A DNA stretch of 16,770 nt. Source: Cycloclasticus sp. (GTDB taxonomy: Bacteria; Pseudomonadota; Gammaproteobacteria; Methylococcales; Cycloclasticaceae). The notes below the pieces were generated by a model, which made no database searches, was not told the origin of the DNA, and worked only from the letters and a program-made list of their open reading frames with translations. Of this stretch, positions 1 to 7,343 are shown piece after piece (position 1 is the stretch's first letter; every line of letters begins with the position of its first letter). The stretch spans positions 1 to 16,770 of the forward strand of contig JAHRWG010000036.1 in the NCBI GenBank assembly GCA_019090295.1, read 5' to 3'. The position numbers were made by a program, and so were the translations under genes.

Positions 1-20
1 TTTTCCGAATAACAAAGCGC

Positions 21-1301
21 ATGTCTCACCCCCCTGTACGTCATCAATTCACGGCTAAAGTCTTACTACTTTTAACTCTATTCACCTCACTCAATGCGTT
101 TGCCACCAATGGCCTCTTTAGCTTGGGCTATGGTGCGCGCCAAACGGCTATTGCGGGCAGTGGCGTTGCCTTCCCTCAAGATGCGCTAATTGCCACTATC
201 AACCCAGCAGGCGTTGTATTCTTAGACGAGCAGTCTGAGATTAATGCCCAGTATTTTTCCCCTAATCGTGAATACACCGTTGCTGGGCCTAGCCGAGCAC
301 CCGGCCTTAATTCTCCTCCTCCTTACCCTGGTGGCACTGTGGGTAGTGATAGCGAGCAATTTTTAATTCCCTCCATGGCGCTCAACTGGGTACTTAGTCC
401 CGTTTCGGCTGTTGGTTTTGCTGTGTATGGCAATGGTGGAATGACAACTGATTACTCATCTAGCGATACACCCTATGGCGCAGGTTCATTTGCTGCAGAT
501 CATGCAGGTGTTGACTACGCCCAAGTATTTGCAAATGTAAATTATTCTAGAAAGTTTGCTGATGGCAAGGCCTCGTGGGGCGTCGCTGCTATCTTCAATT
601 ATTCATTCCTAAGAATGAATGGCTTGTCTAGCTTTGCTGATTATTCAAAGGACTCTAGCGCCTTATCTGACAATGGCTATGATCGCTCCTTTGGCCTTGG
701 CTTTAGAGTTGGCTTAATGGGTGAAATCTTGCCTGGTTTACGCCTAGGTGCATCTTACCAAACAGCCATTGAAAACACCTTTGATGACTATCGTGGCTTA
801 TTTATTCATAACGGCGAATTTAACATTCCTGCTAATGCACAAGTTGGCCTTGCTGCTGATATTGGCCCTGGTGTATTAACCGTTGATATCCAGCAAATTC
901 AGTACAATGAAAATGACACCATTGGCACATCCTCACTGGCTTTACTAAGTGGCAGTCAGTTGGGCGGACACTCCTTAGGTTTCGGCTGGGATAACATGAC
1001 CGTATATAAACTCGGCTATACATGGGCAGATGACAATGGCTGGACCTGGCGCCTGGGCACTAGCTATGGGCAACAACCTATTCCAGAACAAGAAGTCACC
1101 TTCAATATAGTTGCTCCTGGTGTTATTGAGCATCATTACACCGCTGGCTTTTCAAAGGCATTAGCCAACAATAAAGAAATCAGCTTAGCCCTTATGTACG
1201 CACCTAAAAAGTGTGTTCGAGGCAATAGTTTATTTGTACCAACAGATACTGTAGAACTCTGCATGAGCCAGTTCTCGGTTGATGTTGGCTTCTCTTTCTA
1301 A
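21..1301 (+). CDS. FadL/OmpP1/TodX-family outer membrane transport protein
   Basis: A 426-residue outer-membrane beta-barrel of the FadL family, which moves long-chain fatty acids or, in the TodX/XylN branch, aromatic hydrocarbons across the outer membrane. Residues 1-28 form a Sec signal peptide: basic N-terminus, a Leu-rich core around 13-22, and a likely cut after NAFA. The mature protein starts TNGLFSLGYG, the family's N-terminal hatch, followed by the hallmark INPAGV near residues 60-65. Alternating short hydrophobic strands and Gly/Tyr/Asn-rich turns run to the end, and the chain closes with aromatic residues (VDVGFSF), as needed for barrel assembly. Length is typical. No good ribosome-binding site is visible before the ATG, and the frame stays open to the window edge, so a start upstream of the window cannot be excluded; the signal peptide nevertheless fits this ATG. 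Substrate cannot be told from sequence. A terminator follows. Confidence 0.9.
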   Translation: MSHPPVRHQFTAKVLLLLTLFTSLNAFATNGLFSLGYGARQTAIAGSGVAFPQDALIATINPAGVVFLDEQSEINAQYFSPNREYTVAGPSRAPGLNSPPPYPGGTVGSDSEQFLIPSMALNWVLSPVSAVGFAVYGNGGMTTDYSSSDTPYGAGSFAADHAGVDYAQVFANVNYSRKFADGKASWGVAAIFNYSFLRMNGLSSFADYSKDSSALSDNGYDRSFGLGFRVGLMGEILPGLRLGASYQTAIENTFDDYRGLFIHNGEFNIPANAQVGLAADIGPGVLTVDIQQIQYNENDTIGTSSLALLSGSQLGGHSLGFGWDNMTVYKLGYTWADDNGWTWRLGTSYGQQPIPEQEVTFNIVAPGVIEHHYTAGFSKALANNKEISLALMYAPKKCVRGNSLFVPTDTVELCMSQFSVDVGFSF

Positions 1302-1323
1302 GCCTCTATCCGTTAAGTGTTAA

Positions 1324-1356
1324 AAAGGGGTAAAAGAAACGTTACCCCTTTCTTTA
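1324..1356 (+). terminator. Rho-independent terminator after the FadL-family gene
   Basis: Perfect 10-bp stem AAAGGGGTAA (1324-1333) and TTACCCCTTT (1342-1351) with an 8-nt loop, 22 bases after the stop codon at 1301. The tail continues CTTTA. It separates the porin from the aldo/keto reductase downstream. Confidence 0.85.
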
Positions 1357-1413
1357 TGGCTGTTTATTTTATACAGTAATCAGCACCCAACTAAAGCACT
1401 TATAGGAATCAAC

Positions 1414-2454
1414 ATGGAATACAGGCCTCTCGGTAGAACCGGTTTAAACATCAGTCTAATTGGCTTAGGCACCATGACTTGGGGGCGACAGAATACTCAA
1501 AGCGAAGGCTTTGAACAAATGGATTACGCCCTAACCCAAGGCATTAATTTTTTTGATACCGCAGAAATGTATGCGGTACCGCCTAATGAAAAAACTTATG
1601 GTACAACAGAGACTATTATTGGCAACTGGTTTGCCGCACGTAATACTCGTCATGATGTCATTCTTGCCTCCAAAATAGCTGGTCCTGGCTTATCATGGGT
1701 TCGAAATGGCAGTAACGTCATTAATAAGAAAAACATTAACTTAGCCGTAGAGTCGAGTCTAAAACGGCTCCAAACTGACTATATTGACCTATACCAATTA
1801 CATTGGCCGAATCGTGGCTCTTATCATTTTGGCCAAGTTTGGGATTACGCGCCTCAATTTGACCGGCAAGCGGTAGAAGACAACTTTTTAGAGACGTTAG
1901 AAACGTTAGACCAGCTGGTAAAAGCCGGAAAAATTCGTCATATTGGCCTATCTAATGAAACCTCATGGGGCACGGCTAAGTGGTTAGAGCTGGCTGAAAA
2001 ACATCAGCTGCCAAGAATGGCGTCTATTCAAAATGAATACTCCCTTCTGTGTCGGCATTTCGAACCAGACCTGAGTGAACTAGCCTTACATGAAGATTGC
2101 GGCTTACTGGCATGGTCACCACTTACTCGCGGCTTAATGAGCGGAAAGTATCTAAACGGTGCTCGTCCTAAAGGCGCGCGTTTAACCATTGATTCACGCA
2201 AAGAACACCGTTTAGGCGAACCCTTAGATGCTGCTATTACCGATTACATGGCCCTAGCCGATGCACACCAAATGGACGTATGCCAAATGGCTCTGGCGTT
2301 TGTAAATCAGCAACCTTTTGTTTGTTCCACCCTTATTGGCGCGACCAATATGGCACAACTCAAGAGCAATATTGCTTCTATTGATATTCAGCTAAGTGAT
2401 GAAATACTTTCTGCTATCGCCCAACTGAGGCGGCAGCACCCCATGCCATTTTAG
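1414..2454 (+). CDS. tas: Tas-like NADPH-dependent aldo/keto reductase
   Basis: A 346-residue cytoplasmic aldo/keto reductase (TIM barrel) closely resembling E. coli Tas in length and landmarks: GLGTMTWGRQN near 17-27, DTAEMYAVPP at 48-57, and a TETIIGNW segment at 65-72. The family's catalytic tetrad is complete: Asp48, Tyr53, Lys87 (in LASKIAG) and His130 (in LYQLHWP). The C-terminal half carries the cofactor-binding elements typical of the family (GLSNETSWG near 187-195; LIGATNMAQLKSNI near the end). It should reduce aldehydes or ketones with NADPH; the physiological substrate of Tas is not established, so substrate is left open. The ATG has a purine-rich AGGA ribosome-binding site about 9 nt upstream. 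It stands alone between the porin terminator and the rubrerythrin control region. Confidence 0.9.
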   Translation: MEYRPLGRTGLNISLIGLGTMTWGRQNTQSEGFEQMDYALTQGINFFDTAEMYAVPPNEKTYGTTETIIGNWFAARNTRHDVILASKIAGPGLSWVRNGSNVINKKNINLAVESSLKRLQTDYIDLYQLHWPNRGSYHFGQVWDYAPQFDRQAVEDNFLETLETLDQLVKAGKIRHIGLSNETSWGTAKWLELAEKHQLPRMASIQNEYSLLCRHFEPDLSELALHEDCGLLAWSPLTRGLMSGKYLNGARPKGARLTIDSRKEHRLGEPLDAAITDYMALADAHQMDVCQMALAFVNQQPFVCSTLIGATNMAQLKSNIASIDIQLSDEILSAIAQLRRQHPMPF

Positions 2455-2500
2455 TGATTCAGCTTTACATCGATTAAAAATAAGCATTCAATAACAGTAT

Positions 2501-2524
2501 TCATCTTATCAGCCGATAAGATGA
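2501..2524. promoter_or_regulatory. Perfect 10-bp inverted repeat before rubrerythrin (candidate operator or 5' hairpin)
   Basis: Arms TCATCTTATC (2501-2510) and GATAAGATGA (2515-2524) are exact reverse complements around an AGCC centre, with the right arm ending 23 bp before the rubrerythrin ATG at 2548. The position suits a repressor operator at the transcription start or a hairpin in the leader. I do not recognise it as an FNR, OxyR, Fur or LexA site. No convincing -35/-10 pair could be assigned nearby. Confidence 0.55.
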
Positions 2525-2547
2525 TCAACCTTTTATTGGAGTTTCTA

Positions 2548-3126
2548 ATGCGCAAAAGTATCAAAGGTACCCAAACAGAGAAGAACTTGATGGCTGCATT
2601 TGCTGGCGAGTCACAAGCAAGAAATAGGTACACCTATTTTGCCAGTGCCGCAAAGAAAGAAGGCTTAATCCAAATTGCCGATATTTTTGAGGAAACTGCC
2701 CACCAAGAAAAAGAGCACGCTAAACGGTTCTTTCAATTTCTTGAAGGAGGCGAGGTTCAAATCACCGATACCTTTCCAGCTGGGAAAGTAGCCAGCACAC
2801 TTGAGAATTTAAGGGCAGCTGCTGCTGGTGAAGAGCATGAATGGACCGACTTGTACCCCGCTTTTGCAAAAGTGGCTAGAGAAGAAGGCTTCAACCAGAT
2901 AGCCTCTGCTTTTGACGCCATTTCAATTGCTGAGAAGCAGCATGGTAAACGCTATAAGGAATTGGCTGACAACCTTGAAGCAGGGCATGTTTTCAAGCGA
3001 AACGATACCCTCGTATGGCGCTGCCTAAACTGCGGCTACCTGCATGAGGCAAAAGAAGCCCCTGCAACCTGCCCAGCTTGTCTACACCCTCAAGCATATT
3101 TTGAGTTATTGGCTGAGAATTGGTAA
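2548..3126 (+). CDS. rbr: Rubrerythrin (diiron peroxidase with C-terminal rubredoxin domain)
   Basis: A 192-residue cytoplasmic non-haem iron protein that reduces hydrogen peroxide to water with electrons from a rubredoxin or NAD(P)H-linked reductase. The N-terminal four-helix bundle (about 1-140) has the diiron ligands of the family: Glu21 in GESQARNRY, Glu54xxHis57, Glu95/Glu98 and Glu129xxHis132. The C-terminal rubredoxin knuckles are Cys159/Cys162 and Cys175/Cys178, so the chain is full length and apparently functional. The frame opens at an ATG at 2521, but the family begins at MRKSIKGTQTEKNLM and a TTGGAG ribosome-binding site lies just before the ATG at 2548, so that start is preferred; the 2521 ATG lies inside the upstream dyad. 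A macro-domain gene follows after 67 nt. Rubrerythrin in an aerobe implies defence against peroxide at low oxygen (inference). Confidence 0.95.
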   Translation: MRKSIKGTQTEKNLMAAFAGESQARNRYTYFASAAKKEGLIQIADIFEETAHQEKEHAKRFFQFLEGGEVQITDTFPAGKVASTLENLRAAAAGEEHEWTDLYPAFAKVAREEGFNQIASAFDAISIAEKQHGKRYKELADNLEAGHVFKRNDTLVWRCLNCGYLHEAKEAPATCPACLHPQAYFELLAENW

Positions 3127-3168
3127 GTATTTGTTTAAACTTCAATTACAACACGTGCAGTAAACAGC

Positions 3169-3183
3169 TCTTCTGCCAGAAGA
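3169..3183 (+). promoter_or_regulatory. Small hairpin covering the only Shine-Dalgarno-like sequence of the macro-domain gene
   Basis: TCTTCT (3169-3174) and AGAAGA (3178-3183) are exact complements around GCC. The right arm is the only purine-rich stretch at ribosome-binding distance from the TTG start at 3194, so folding would hide it. Regulatory meaning is inference; a 6-bp stem is small. Confidence 0.3.
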
Positions 3184-3193
3184 CAACTAGCCC

Positions 3194-3706
3194 TTGCGAC
3201 TCAACAATTTAACTGTGCTCAAGGGGGATATTACCCAAGCGCCCGTGGATGCTATTGTCAATGCTGCAAACCCATCGTTACTTGGCGGTGGAGGTGTTGA
3301 CGGTGCCATTCATCGTGCAGCTGGCCCCCAGCTGCTCAAGGCCTGCCAAGCCGTAGAGGCCAAGAATGGGATTCGTTGCCCAACAGGGCAAGCTAGAATA
3401 ACAACTGCTGGCAAACTAAAGGCTCGCCATGTTATTCATACCGTCGGGCCTCGCTACCATATCGACCCGACACCTGAACAGTTACTCAGCTTAGCCTATA
3501 AAAACTCTCTGGAACTTGCCCAGCTCTATCAGTGTCGGTCTATCGCCTTTCCTGCTATTTCATGCGGTGTTTACGGCTACCCTATAAATGAAGCTGCCGA
3601 AATAGCGGTTAGCACTTGCCAGCATAGTAGCTTTAAGCACCTTAATATTTACTTTTATCTGTTCCAGCAAACAACATTTGATGCTTGGGAGCGTCTAGTT
3701 CCCTAA
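3194..3706 (+). CDS. Macro-domain protein, YmdB-like O-acetyl-ADP-ribose deacetylase
   Basis: A 170-residue single macro domain. The ADP-ribose pocket is intact: GDIT (11-14), VNAAN (22-26), the catalytic loop GGGGVDGAIH (31-40) with the Asp36 expected for hydrolysis, and the second loop ISCGVYGYP near 115-123. By homology with YmdB and MacroD enzymes it should remove the acetyl group from O-acetyl-ADP-ribose and reverse mono-ADP-ribosylation on acidic residues. The start is TTG: the strand leading into GDIT needs the residues from 3194, and the next candidate, GTG at 3215, would cut it away. The ribosome-binding site is poor and lies in a small hairpin, so expression is probably low. It lies 67 nt after rubrerythrin on the same strand and could be read from that promoter. 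The stop is followed by a strong shared terminator. Confidence 0.88.
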   Translation: MRLNNLTVLKGDITQAPVDAIVNAANPSLLGGGGVDGAIHRAAGPQLLKACQAVEAKNGIRCPTGQARITTAGKLKARHVIHTVGPRYHIDPTPEQLLSLAYKNSLELAQLYQCRSIAFPAISCGVYGYPINEAAEIAVSTCQHSSFKHLNIYFYLFQQTTFDAWERLVP

Positions 3707-3741
3707 CAATCGGGGCGGCCATTTTTACCGTAAAAAGGAAC

Positions 3742-3769
3742 AAGGGCATTAATCATCATTAATGCCCTT
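3742..3769. terminator. Bidirectional terminator between convergent macro-domain and MAPEG genes
   Basis: A perfect 12-bp stem AAGGGCATTAAT (3742-3753) and ATTAATGCCCTT (3758-3769) with a CATC loop. It sits between the stop of the + strand gene (3706) and of the - strand gene (3786). The tail on the + strand is only moderately T-rich (ATTATCC). On the - strand the stem is followed by GTTCCTTTTTA, a better U-tract. It probably serves both genes. Confidence 0.75.
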
Positions 3770-3785
3770 ATTATCCATGTAGCGT

Positions 3786-4184
3786 CTAAACCACCACAGT
3801 AGCGGCAAGGTAAATCATATAAAAACAACTACCTGTCGCAGCAAGGAAGCTCATTGAACGCAAAATGCCTAAGTTTGCTAGGTAAAAGACACCATGTAAA
3901 ACTCTTGCGCCTAAAAAGATGCATGCAAACATTTCTACACTGGCTAGATCAAGCCCTGCAGCAACAACAATTACGCAGGTTGCTGTGTACAACATGAGTG
4001 CTTCCCATGCATTTGATTGAGCAGCAACCGCACGTGCTCCGACCCCTTCTAATTCAGCTTGTTGCTGACGAGGGTGATTATTATCAATTGTTCCAAACTG
4101 CTTCATTCGAGCATACGCACTCACCCAAGACAGCATAATAGGTAACACCATCGCACCCAATAAAGCATATAAAATATGCGCCAT
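3786..4184 (-). CDS. MAPEG-family integral membrane protein
   Basis: A 132-residue inner-membrane protein with four hydrophobic segments (about 5-22, 62-79, 83-100 and 112-131). It has the MAPEG pattern: RAVAAQSNAWEAL with Arg51, Asn58 and Glu61 after the first loop, and ARVLHGVFYLAN (93-104) matching the conserved R-x-x-H-x-x-x-Y element. Members bind glutathione and act on lipophilic electrophiles or hydroperoxides, but most bacterial ones are uncharacterised, so only family membership is claimed. Length is normal for the bacterial branch. The ATG is well supported by a GAAGGAG ribosome-binding site 7 nt upstream. It diverges from the amidotransferase gene; a short inverted repeat, TGCCA (4218-4222) and TGGCA (4226-4230), lies 34 bp upstream of the start and could be a regulator site. 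Confidence 0.85.
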   Translation of the reverse strand: MAHILYALLGAMVLPIMLSWVSAYARMKQFGTIDNNHPRQQQAELEGVGARAVAAQSNAWEALMLYTATCVIVVAAGLDLASVEMFACIFLGARVLHGVFYLANLGILRSMSFLAATGSCFYMIYLAATVVV

Positions 4185-4307
4185 TTTTTTCTCCTTCTAG
4201 TTTTATATTTATAGAGCTGCCAAGCTGGCAATTCACCGCGAATACTAGCAAAATTACTAACACAATTGAATAATACTCCGAACTTAATTTAATGATTGGG
4301 CAACACC

Positions 4308-5021
4308 ATGCGTATTCACTATTTGCAACATGTACATTTTGAAGGACTAGGCAGCATAGAAGCCGCTCTTCAACACAAAGGCCATATACTCTCTTCAACT
4401 CAGCTATATTCTGATCAACGCTTACCGGCTATAAAAGATTTTGACTGGCTCATCATCATGGGTGGTCCTATGAGCATAGACGATGAAGCCAAGTATTCTT
4501 GGCTTACCTCCGAAAAACGTTTTATCAAGGACGCTATTCATGCTGGAAAAACTGTTTTAGGTATTTGCCTAGGTGCCCAACTAATTGCATTTGCAATGGG
4601 TGCCAAGGTTTATAAAAATCCACACCGTGAAATTGGTTGGTTTAAAATTAGCCCATCTGACAGCATCAAAGGCACGGCCTTATCGACTATTTTGGATACA
4701 CCTACTGACGTTTTTCATTGGCACGGGGATACGTTTGACCTCCCCAATGGTGCAAGGCAAATCGCCTCTAGTAAGGCTTGTGAAAATCAAGGCTTTATTA
4801 TGGGTGATAATGTTTTAGCACTACAGTTCCACCTTGAGACATCAGTCCTATCAGCTACTGCCCTAGTTGAGCACTGTGGTAATGAGATGGATGACTCACT
4901 TTATGTCATGTCTAAAGAAGAGATTTTGTCAGAGCCCCTTAAGTTCGACAAAACCAATCAAATGATGGGGCGTATAATAGAGCTCCTTGAAAAAAAATCA
5001 CTGCATTCTGCTGGCGCTTAG
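4308..5021 (+). CDS. Class I glutamine amidotransferase domain protein
   Basis: A 237-residue stand-alone type 1 glutamine amidotransferase. The triad is complete: nucleophile Cys87 in GICLGAQLIA, and His175 and Glu177 in LQFHLET. The IIMGGPMSIDD segment (49-59) and the ICLGAQ...GAKVY...EIGWF order are those of the free-standing GMP-synthase-like amidotransferases (GuaA_N-like, often named YfeJ or GATase1), whose acceptor is unknown. No synthase domain is attached, so it either needs a partner or hydrolyses a gamma-glutamyl compound (inference). The frame opens at a TTG at 4296, but the ATG at 4308 starts directly in the first strand (MRIHYLQH) and is preferred; neither has a clear ribosome-binding site. 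A SAM methyltransferase follows after 47 nt on the same strand, probably in one transcript. Confidence 0.88.
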   Translation: MRIHYLQHVHFEGLGSIEAALQHKGHILSSTQLYSDQRLPAIKDFDWLIIMGGPMSIDDEAKYSWLTSEKRFIKDAIHAGKTVLGICLGAQLIAFAMGAKVYKNPHREIGWFKISPSDSIKGTALSTILDTPTDVFHWHGDTFDLPNGARQIASSKACENQGFIMGDNVLALQFHLETSVLSATALVEHCGNEMDDSLYVMSKEEILSEPLKFDKTNQMMGRIIELLEKKSLHSAGA

Positions 5022-5068
5022 CCAACGTGTTAAAGTAAATTTAATTGTATTGACGACTAGGCGGTCTA

Positions 5069-5671
5069 ATGGCTGATTTATTTGAAGAAAAATCTAAAGA
5101 TTGGGATAGCAACGATATTGTACAAAAAATATCATCCAGTGTTGGCGGATCAATTTTAAGCCACTTAACCCTTAACACCCAGATGAACGTGATGGACTTT
5201 GGGGCCGGCACTGGCTTAATTTGCCACCACATCGCACCGTTGGTTAAAAAAATCACTGCGGTTGATATTTCCCAGTCAATGCTCGATAAGCTTGTTAAGA
5301 AAGCCACCCTTGTTGCTAAAGTTGAGACCATTTGCCAAGATATTACAAAAAAACCTCTCAATCAGCAGTTTGATTTAATTGTTAGCGCTATGGCCTTACA
5401 CCACATTAATGATACAGATCAGCTATTAGACACATTCCAACGTCATTTAAAATCCGGAGCTAAGGTGGCTTTAGCTGATTTAGATAGCGAAGATGGTAGC
5501 TTTCACCCAAAGGGCACCGAGGGCATTTATCATCATGGATTTAAGCGTGAAGGGTTGCAAGGGTCATTAGAAAAGAATGGCTTCAGCCAAATTAAATTTA
5601 TAAACGCACATACTATTGCTAAGGCACAAAAGAGTTACTCTGTTTTTCTCGTTATCGCGACTAAAATCTGA
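5069..5671 (+). CDS. Class I SAM-dependent methyltransferase
   Basis: A 200-residue Rossmann-fold methyltransferase of the Methyltransf_11/25 type. Motif I is VMDFGAGTG (41-49), the acidic residue that binds the SAM ribose is Asp66 in ITAVDIS, and the motif IV region is DLIVSAMALHH (102-112). A post-motif region KSGAKVALADLD (128-139) and a C-terminal strand ending SVFLVIATK complete the fold. Substrate cannot be read from sequence; the HH at 111-112 is common in small-molecule methyltransferases of this group. The ATG at 5069 has an AGGCGG-like ribosome-binding site. It lies 47 nt behind the amidotransferase, without a terminator between, so the two are likely one unit. After its stop only a weak 5-bp hairpin (5697-5711) is seen. 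Confidence 0.88.
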   Translation: MADLFEEKSKDWDSNDIVQKISSSVGGSILSHLTLNTQMNVMDFGAGTGLICHHIAPLVKKITAVDISQSMLDKLVKKATLVAKVETICQDITKKPLNQQFDLIVSAMALHHINDTDQLLDTFQRHLKSGAKVALADLDSEDGSFHPKGTEGIYHHGFKREGLQGSLEKNGFSQIKFINAHTIAKAQKSYSVFLVIATKI

Positions 5672-5777
5672 CGAGCTCGCCCTTCATTTGCTATGCTGCC
5701 TCAGCTAGGCACCTAAAATATCAGCTGTGTTTCTTACTTATTATTTGTATTGCTTAGCAAAAAAGTAAATAATGATA

Positions 5778-5800
5778 TGCTTATGTATGGTACATAAGCA
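5778..5800. promoter_or_regulatory. Perfect 10-bp inverted repeat upstream of the aldehyde dehydrogenase (candidate operator)
   Basis: TGCTTATGTA (5778-5787) and TACATAAGCA (5791-5800) are exact reverse complements around TGG, 30 bp before the ATG at 5831. A possible promoter has TTGCTT (5750-5755) and TGATAT (5773-5778) at 17-bp spacing, so the dyad would cover the -10 edge and start point, the usual place for a TetR-, MarR- or GntR-type repressor. The -10 is a poor match. No regulator gene is adjacent. Confidence 0.6.
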
Positions 5801-5830
5801 ATTTTAAATCACGGTCTTAAAGAGGTACGA

Positions 5831-7288
5831 ATGGAAACAAAACTTATTATCAATAATGAAGCAGTCGATGCATCTAATGGTGCAACATTTGAACGCTTAA
5901 ATTCTGTTAGTGGCAAAGCCATTACTAAAGGTGCTGCTGCAACGGTTGCAGATGCAAATAAAGCAGCTGATACTGCTGCTATTGCTTTTAAAACATGGTC
6001 TGAAACTGGTCCAACAGAACGCCGCACCTTATTACTTAAGGCTGCTGACATTCTAGAGAGTAAAACCAATGACATTATTCAAGCCATGGCTGCCGAAGTC
6101 GGTGCATCTGCTCTTTGGTCTGGTTTTAACGTGATGATGGCTGCTGGTTTATTCCGTGAGGCCGCAGGCTTAACAACTCAAGTTCAAGGTGAAACAATTC
6201 CTACTGATAAGCCAGATACCTTATCAATGACATTCCGCCAACCGGTTGGCGTTGTCTTAAGTATGGCCCCTTGGAATGGCCCAGTTGCATTGGCCGCTAG
6301 AGCAATCGCTTACCCTATCGCGTTTGGTAATACAGTTGTCTTTCGCGCATCTGAGGTAAGTCCTAAAACTCATTTACTTGTGTGTGAAGCACTTTTCGAA
6401 GCTGGCTTACCTGCAGGTGTTTTAAACGTCATCACCCATGCATCAGAAGATGCTCCTCAAATTACTGAAGCGCTGGTTGCTCACCCTGCCATTCGCCGTA
6501 TTAACTTCACTGGCTCTAGCCGTGTAGGTAGCATTATTGCCCAACAAGCAGCAAAGCATTTAAAACGCTGCCTACTTGAGTTAGGTGGAAAATCTCCGCT
6601 GGTTGTTTTGGATGATGCTAATATTGACGAAGCCGTAAGAGCAGCCGTCTTTGGTTGCTTCTTATACCAAGGTCAAATTTGCATGACCACAGGCCGTATC
6701 ATCGTTGATGAGAAAGTAGCCGATGAATTTGTTGAAAAATTCACCATTGCTACTCAAGAGCTCACCATGGGTGACCCTACGGTTTCGGGTAATGAGATGT
6801 GTATCGTTGGTCCACTTATTGATTCATCATCAGGTGATCGCTTAAATGGCATTCTTCAAGACGCGCTAGACCAAGGCGCAAATATTGTCTCTGGTGGAAA
6901 AGCGGATGGTGCAAGCATGCCCGCCACTATTCTTGATAATGTAACCTCAGACATGCGTGCCTACAACGAAGAGTCTTTTGGCCCAGTTATTTCCATTATT
7001 CGTGTTAAAGATGATGAGCAAGCCTTGTTTGTTGCCAATGATACCGAGTATGGTTTATCGGCCTCTGTCTTTAGCCGTGACTTCCCACGGGCAATGAAAA
7101 TGGCAAAACATATTGAATCTGGTATTTGTCATATCAACAGTGCAACTGTCAATGGCGAAGCTCAGGCACCTTATGGCGGCACCAAGGCGACAGGTTATGG
7201 CCGCTTTGATGGTCGTGCAGTGATTGATGAATTTACCGAGTTACGCTGGGTAACTGTTGCACCAAACCATGTGCACTACCCGTTCTAA
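5831..7288 (+). CDS. Aldehyde dehydrogenase, salicylaldehyde/vanillin dehydrogenase-like
   Basis: A 485-residue NAD(P)-dependent aldehyde dehydrogenase. Catalytic residues are present: oxyanion Asn149 in APWNG, the FTGSSRVG turn (226-233), general base Glu250 in LELGGKSP and nucleophile Cys284 in GQICMTTGR; NEESFGPV follows in the C-terminal half. The wording around GETIPTD...RQPVGVVLSMAPWNGPV and LVVLDDANIDEAV is nearest to the salicylaldehyde/vanillin/benzaldehyde branch, so an aromatic aldehyde is the likely substrate (inference). One oddity: the position before ASE in VVFRASE (Arg172) is usually the Lys that holds the cofactor ribose. AGAGG lies 5 nt before the ATG. The gene is flanked by an operator-like dyad and a strong terminator, so it is monocistronic and probably inducible. 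Confidence 0.92.
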   Translation: METKLIINNEAVDASNGATFERLNSVSGKAITKGAAATVADANKAADTAAIAFKTWSETGPTERRTLLLKAADILESKTNDIIQAMAAEVGASALWSGFNVMMAAGLFREAAGLTTQVQGETIPTDKPDTLSMTFRQPVGVVLSMAPWNGPVALAARAIAYPIAFGNTVVFRASEVSPKTHLLVCEALFEAGLPAGVLNVITHASEDAPQITEALVAHPAIRRINFTGSSRVGSIIAQQAAKHLKRCLLELGGKSPLVVLDDANIDEAVRAAVFGCFLYQGQICMTTGRIIVDEKVADEFVEKFTIATQELTMGDPTVSGNEMCIVGPLIDSSSGDRLNGILQDALDQGANIVSGGKADGASMPATILDNVTSDMRAYNEESFGPVISIIRVKDDEQALFVANDTEYGLSASVFSRDFPRAMKMAKHIESGICHINSATVNGEAQAPYGGTKATGYGRFDGRAVIDEFTELRWVTVAPNHVHYPF

Positions 7289-7305
7289 TTAAGGGTTAAA
7301 TCACA

Positions 7306-7337
7306 TTGCCCACCTGTTTATCAGGTGGGCAACTTGG
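7306..7337 (+). terminator. Strong terminator between aldehyde dehydrogenase and uvrD
   Basis: An 11-bp perfect stem TTGCCCACCTG (7306-7316) and CAGGTGGGCAA (7322-7332) with a TTTAT loop, 17 bp after the + strand stop. It is followed by CTTGGTTTGTTTT, a T-rich tract on the + strand. It may also act on uvrD transcripts from the other side, though the tail there is poor. Confidence 0.85.
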
Positions 7338-7343
7338 TTTGTT

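Noticed and set aside
4202..4231. Promoter for the MAPEG gene (TTGCCA and TATAAA at 18 bp, - strand)
   Set aside because: The predicted transcript start would fall inside the ribosome-binding site, so the assignment is inconsistent.
4084..4398. 104-codon - strand frame overlapping the MAPEG and amidotransferase starts
   Set aside because: It overlaps two better genes in other frames and shows no conserved features.
5697..5711. TGCCT/AGGCA hairpin after the 5069 methyltransferase as terminator
   Set aside because: Only 5 bp with no T-tract; too weak to call.
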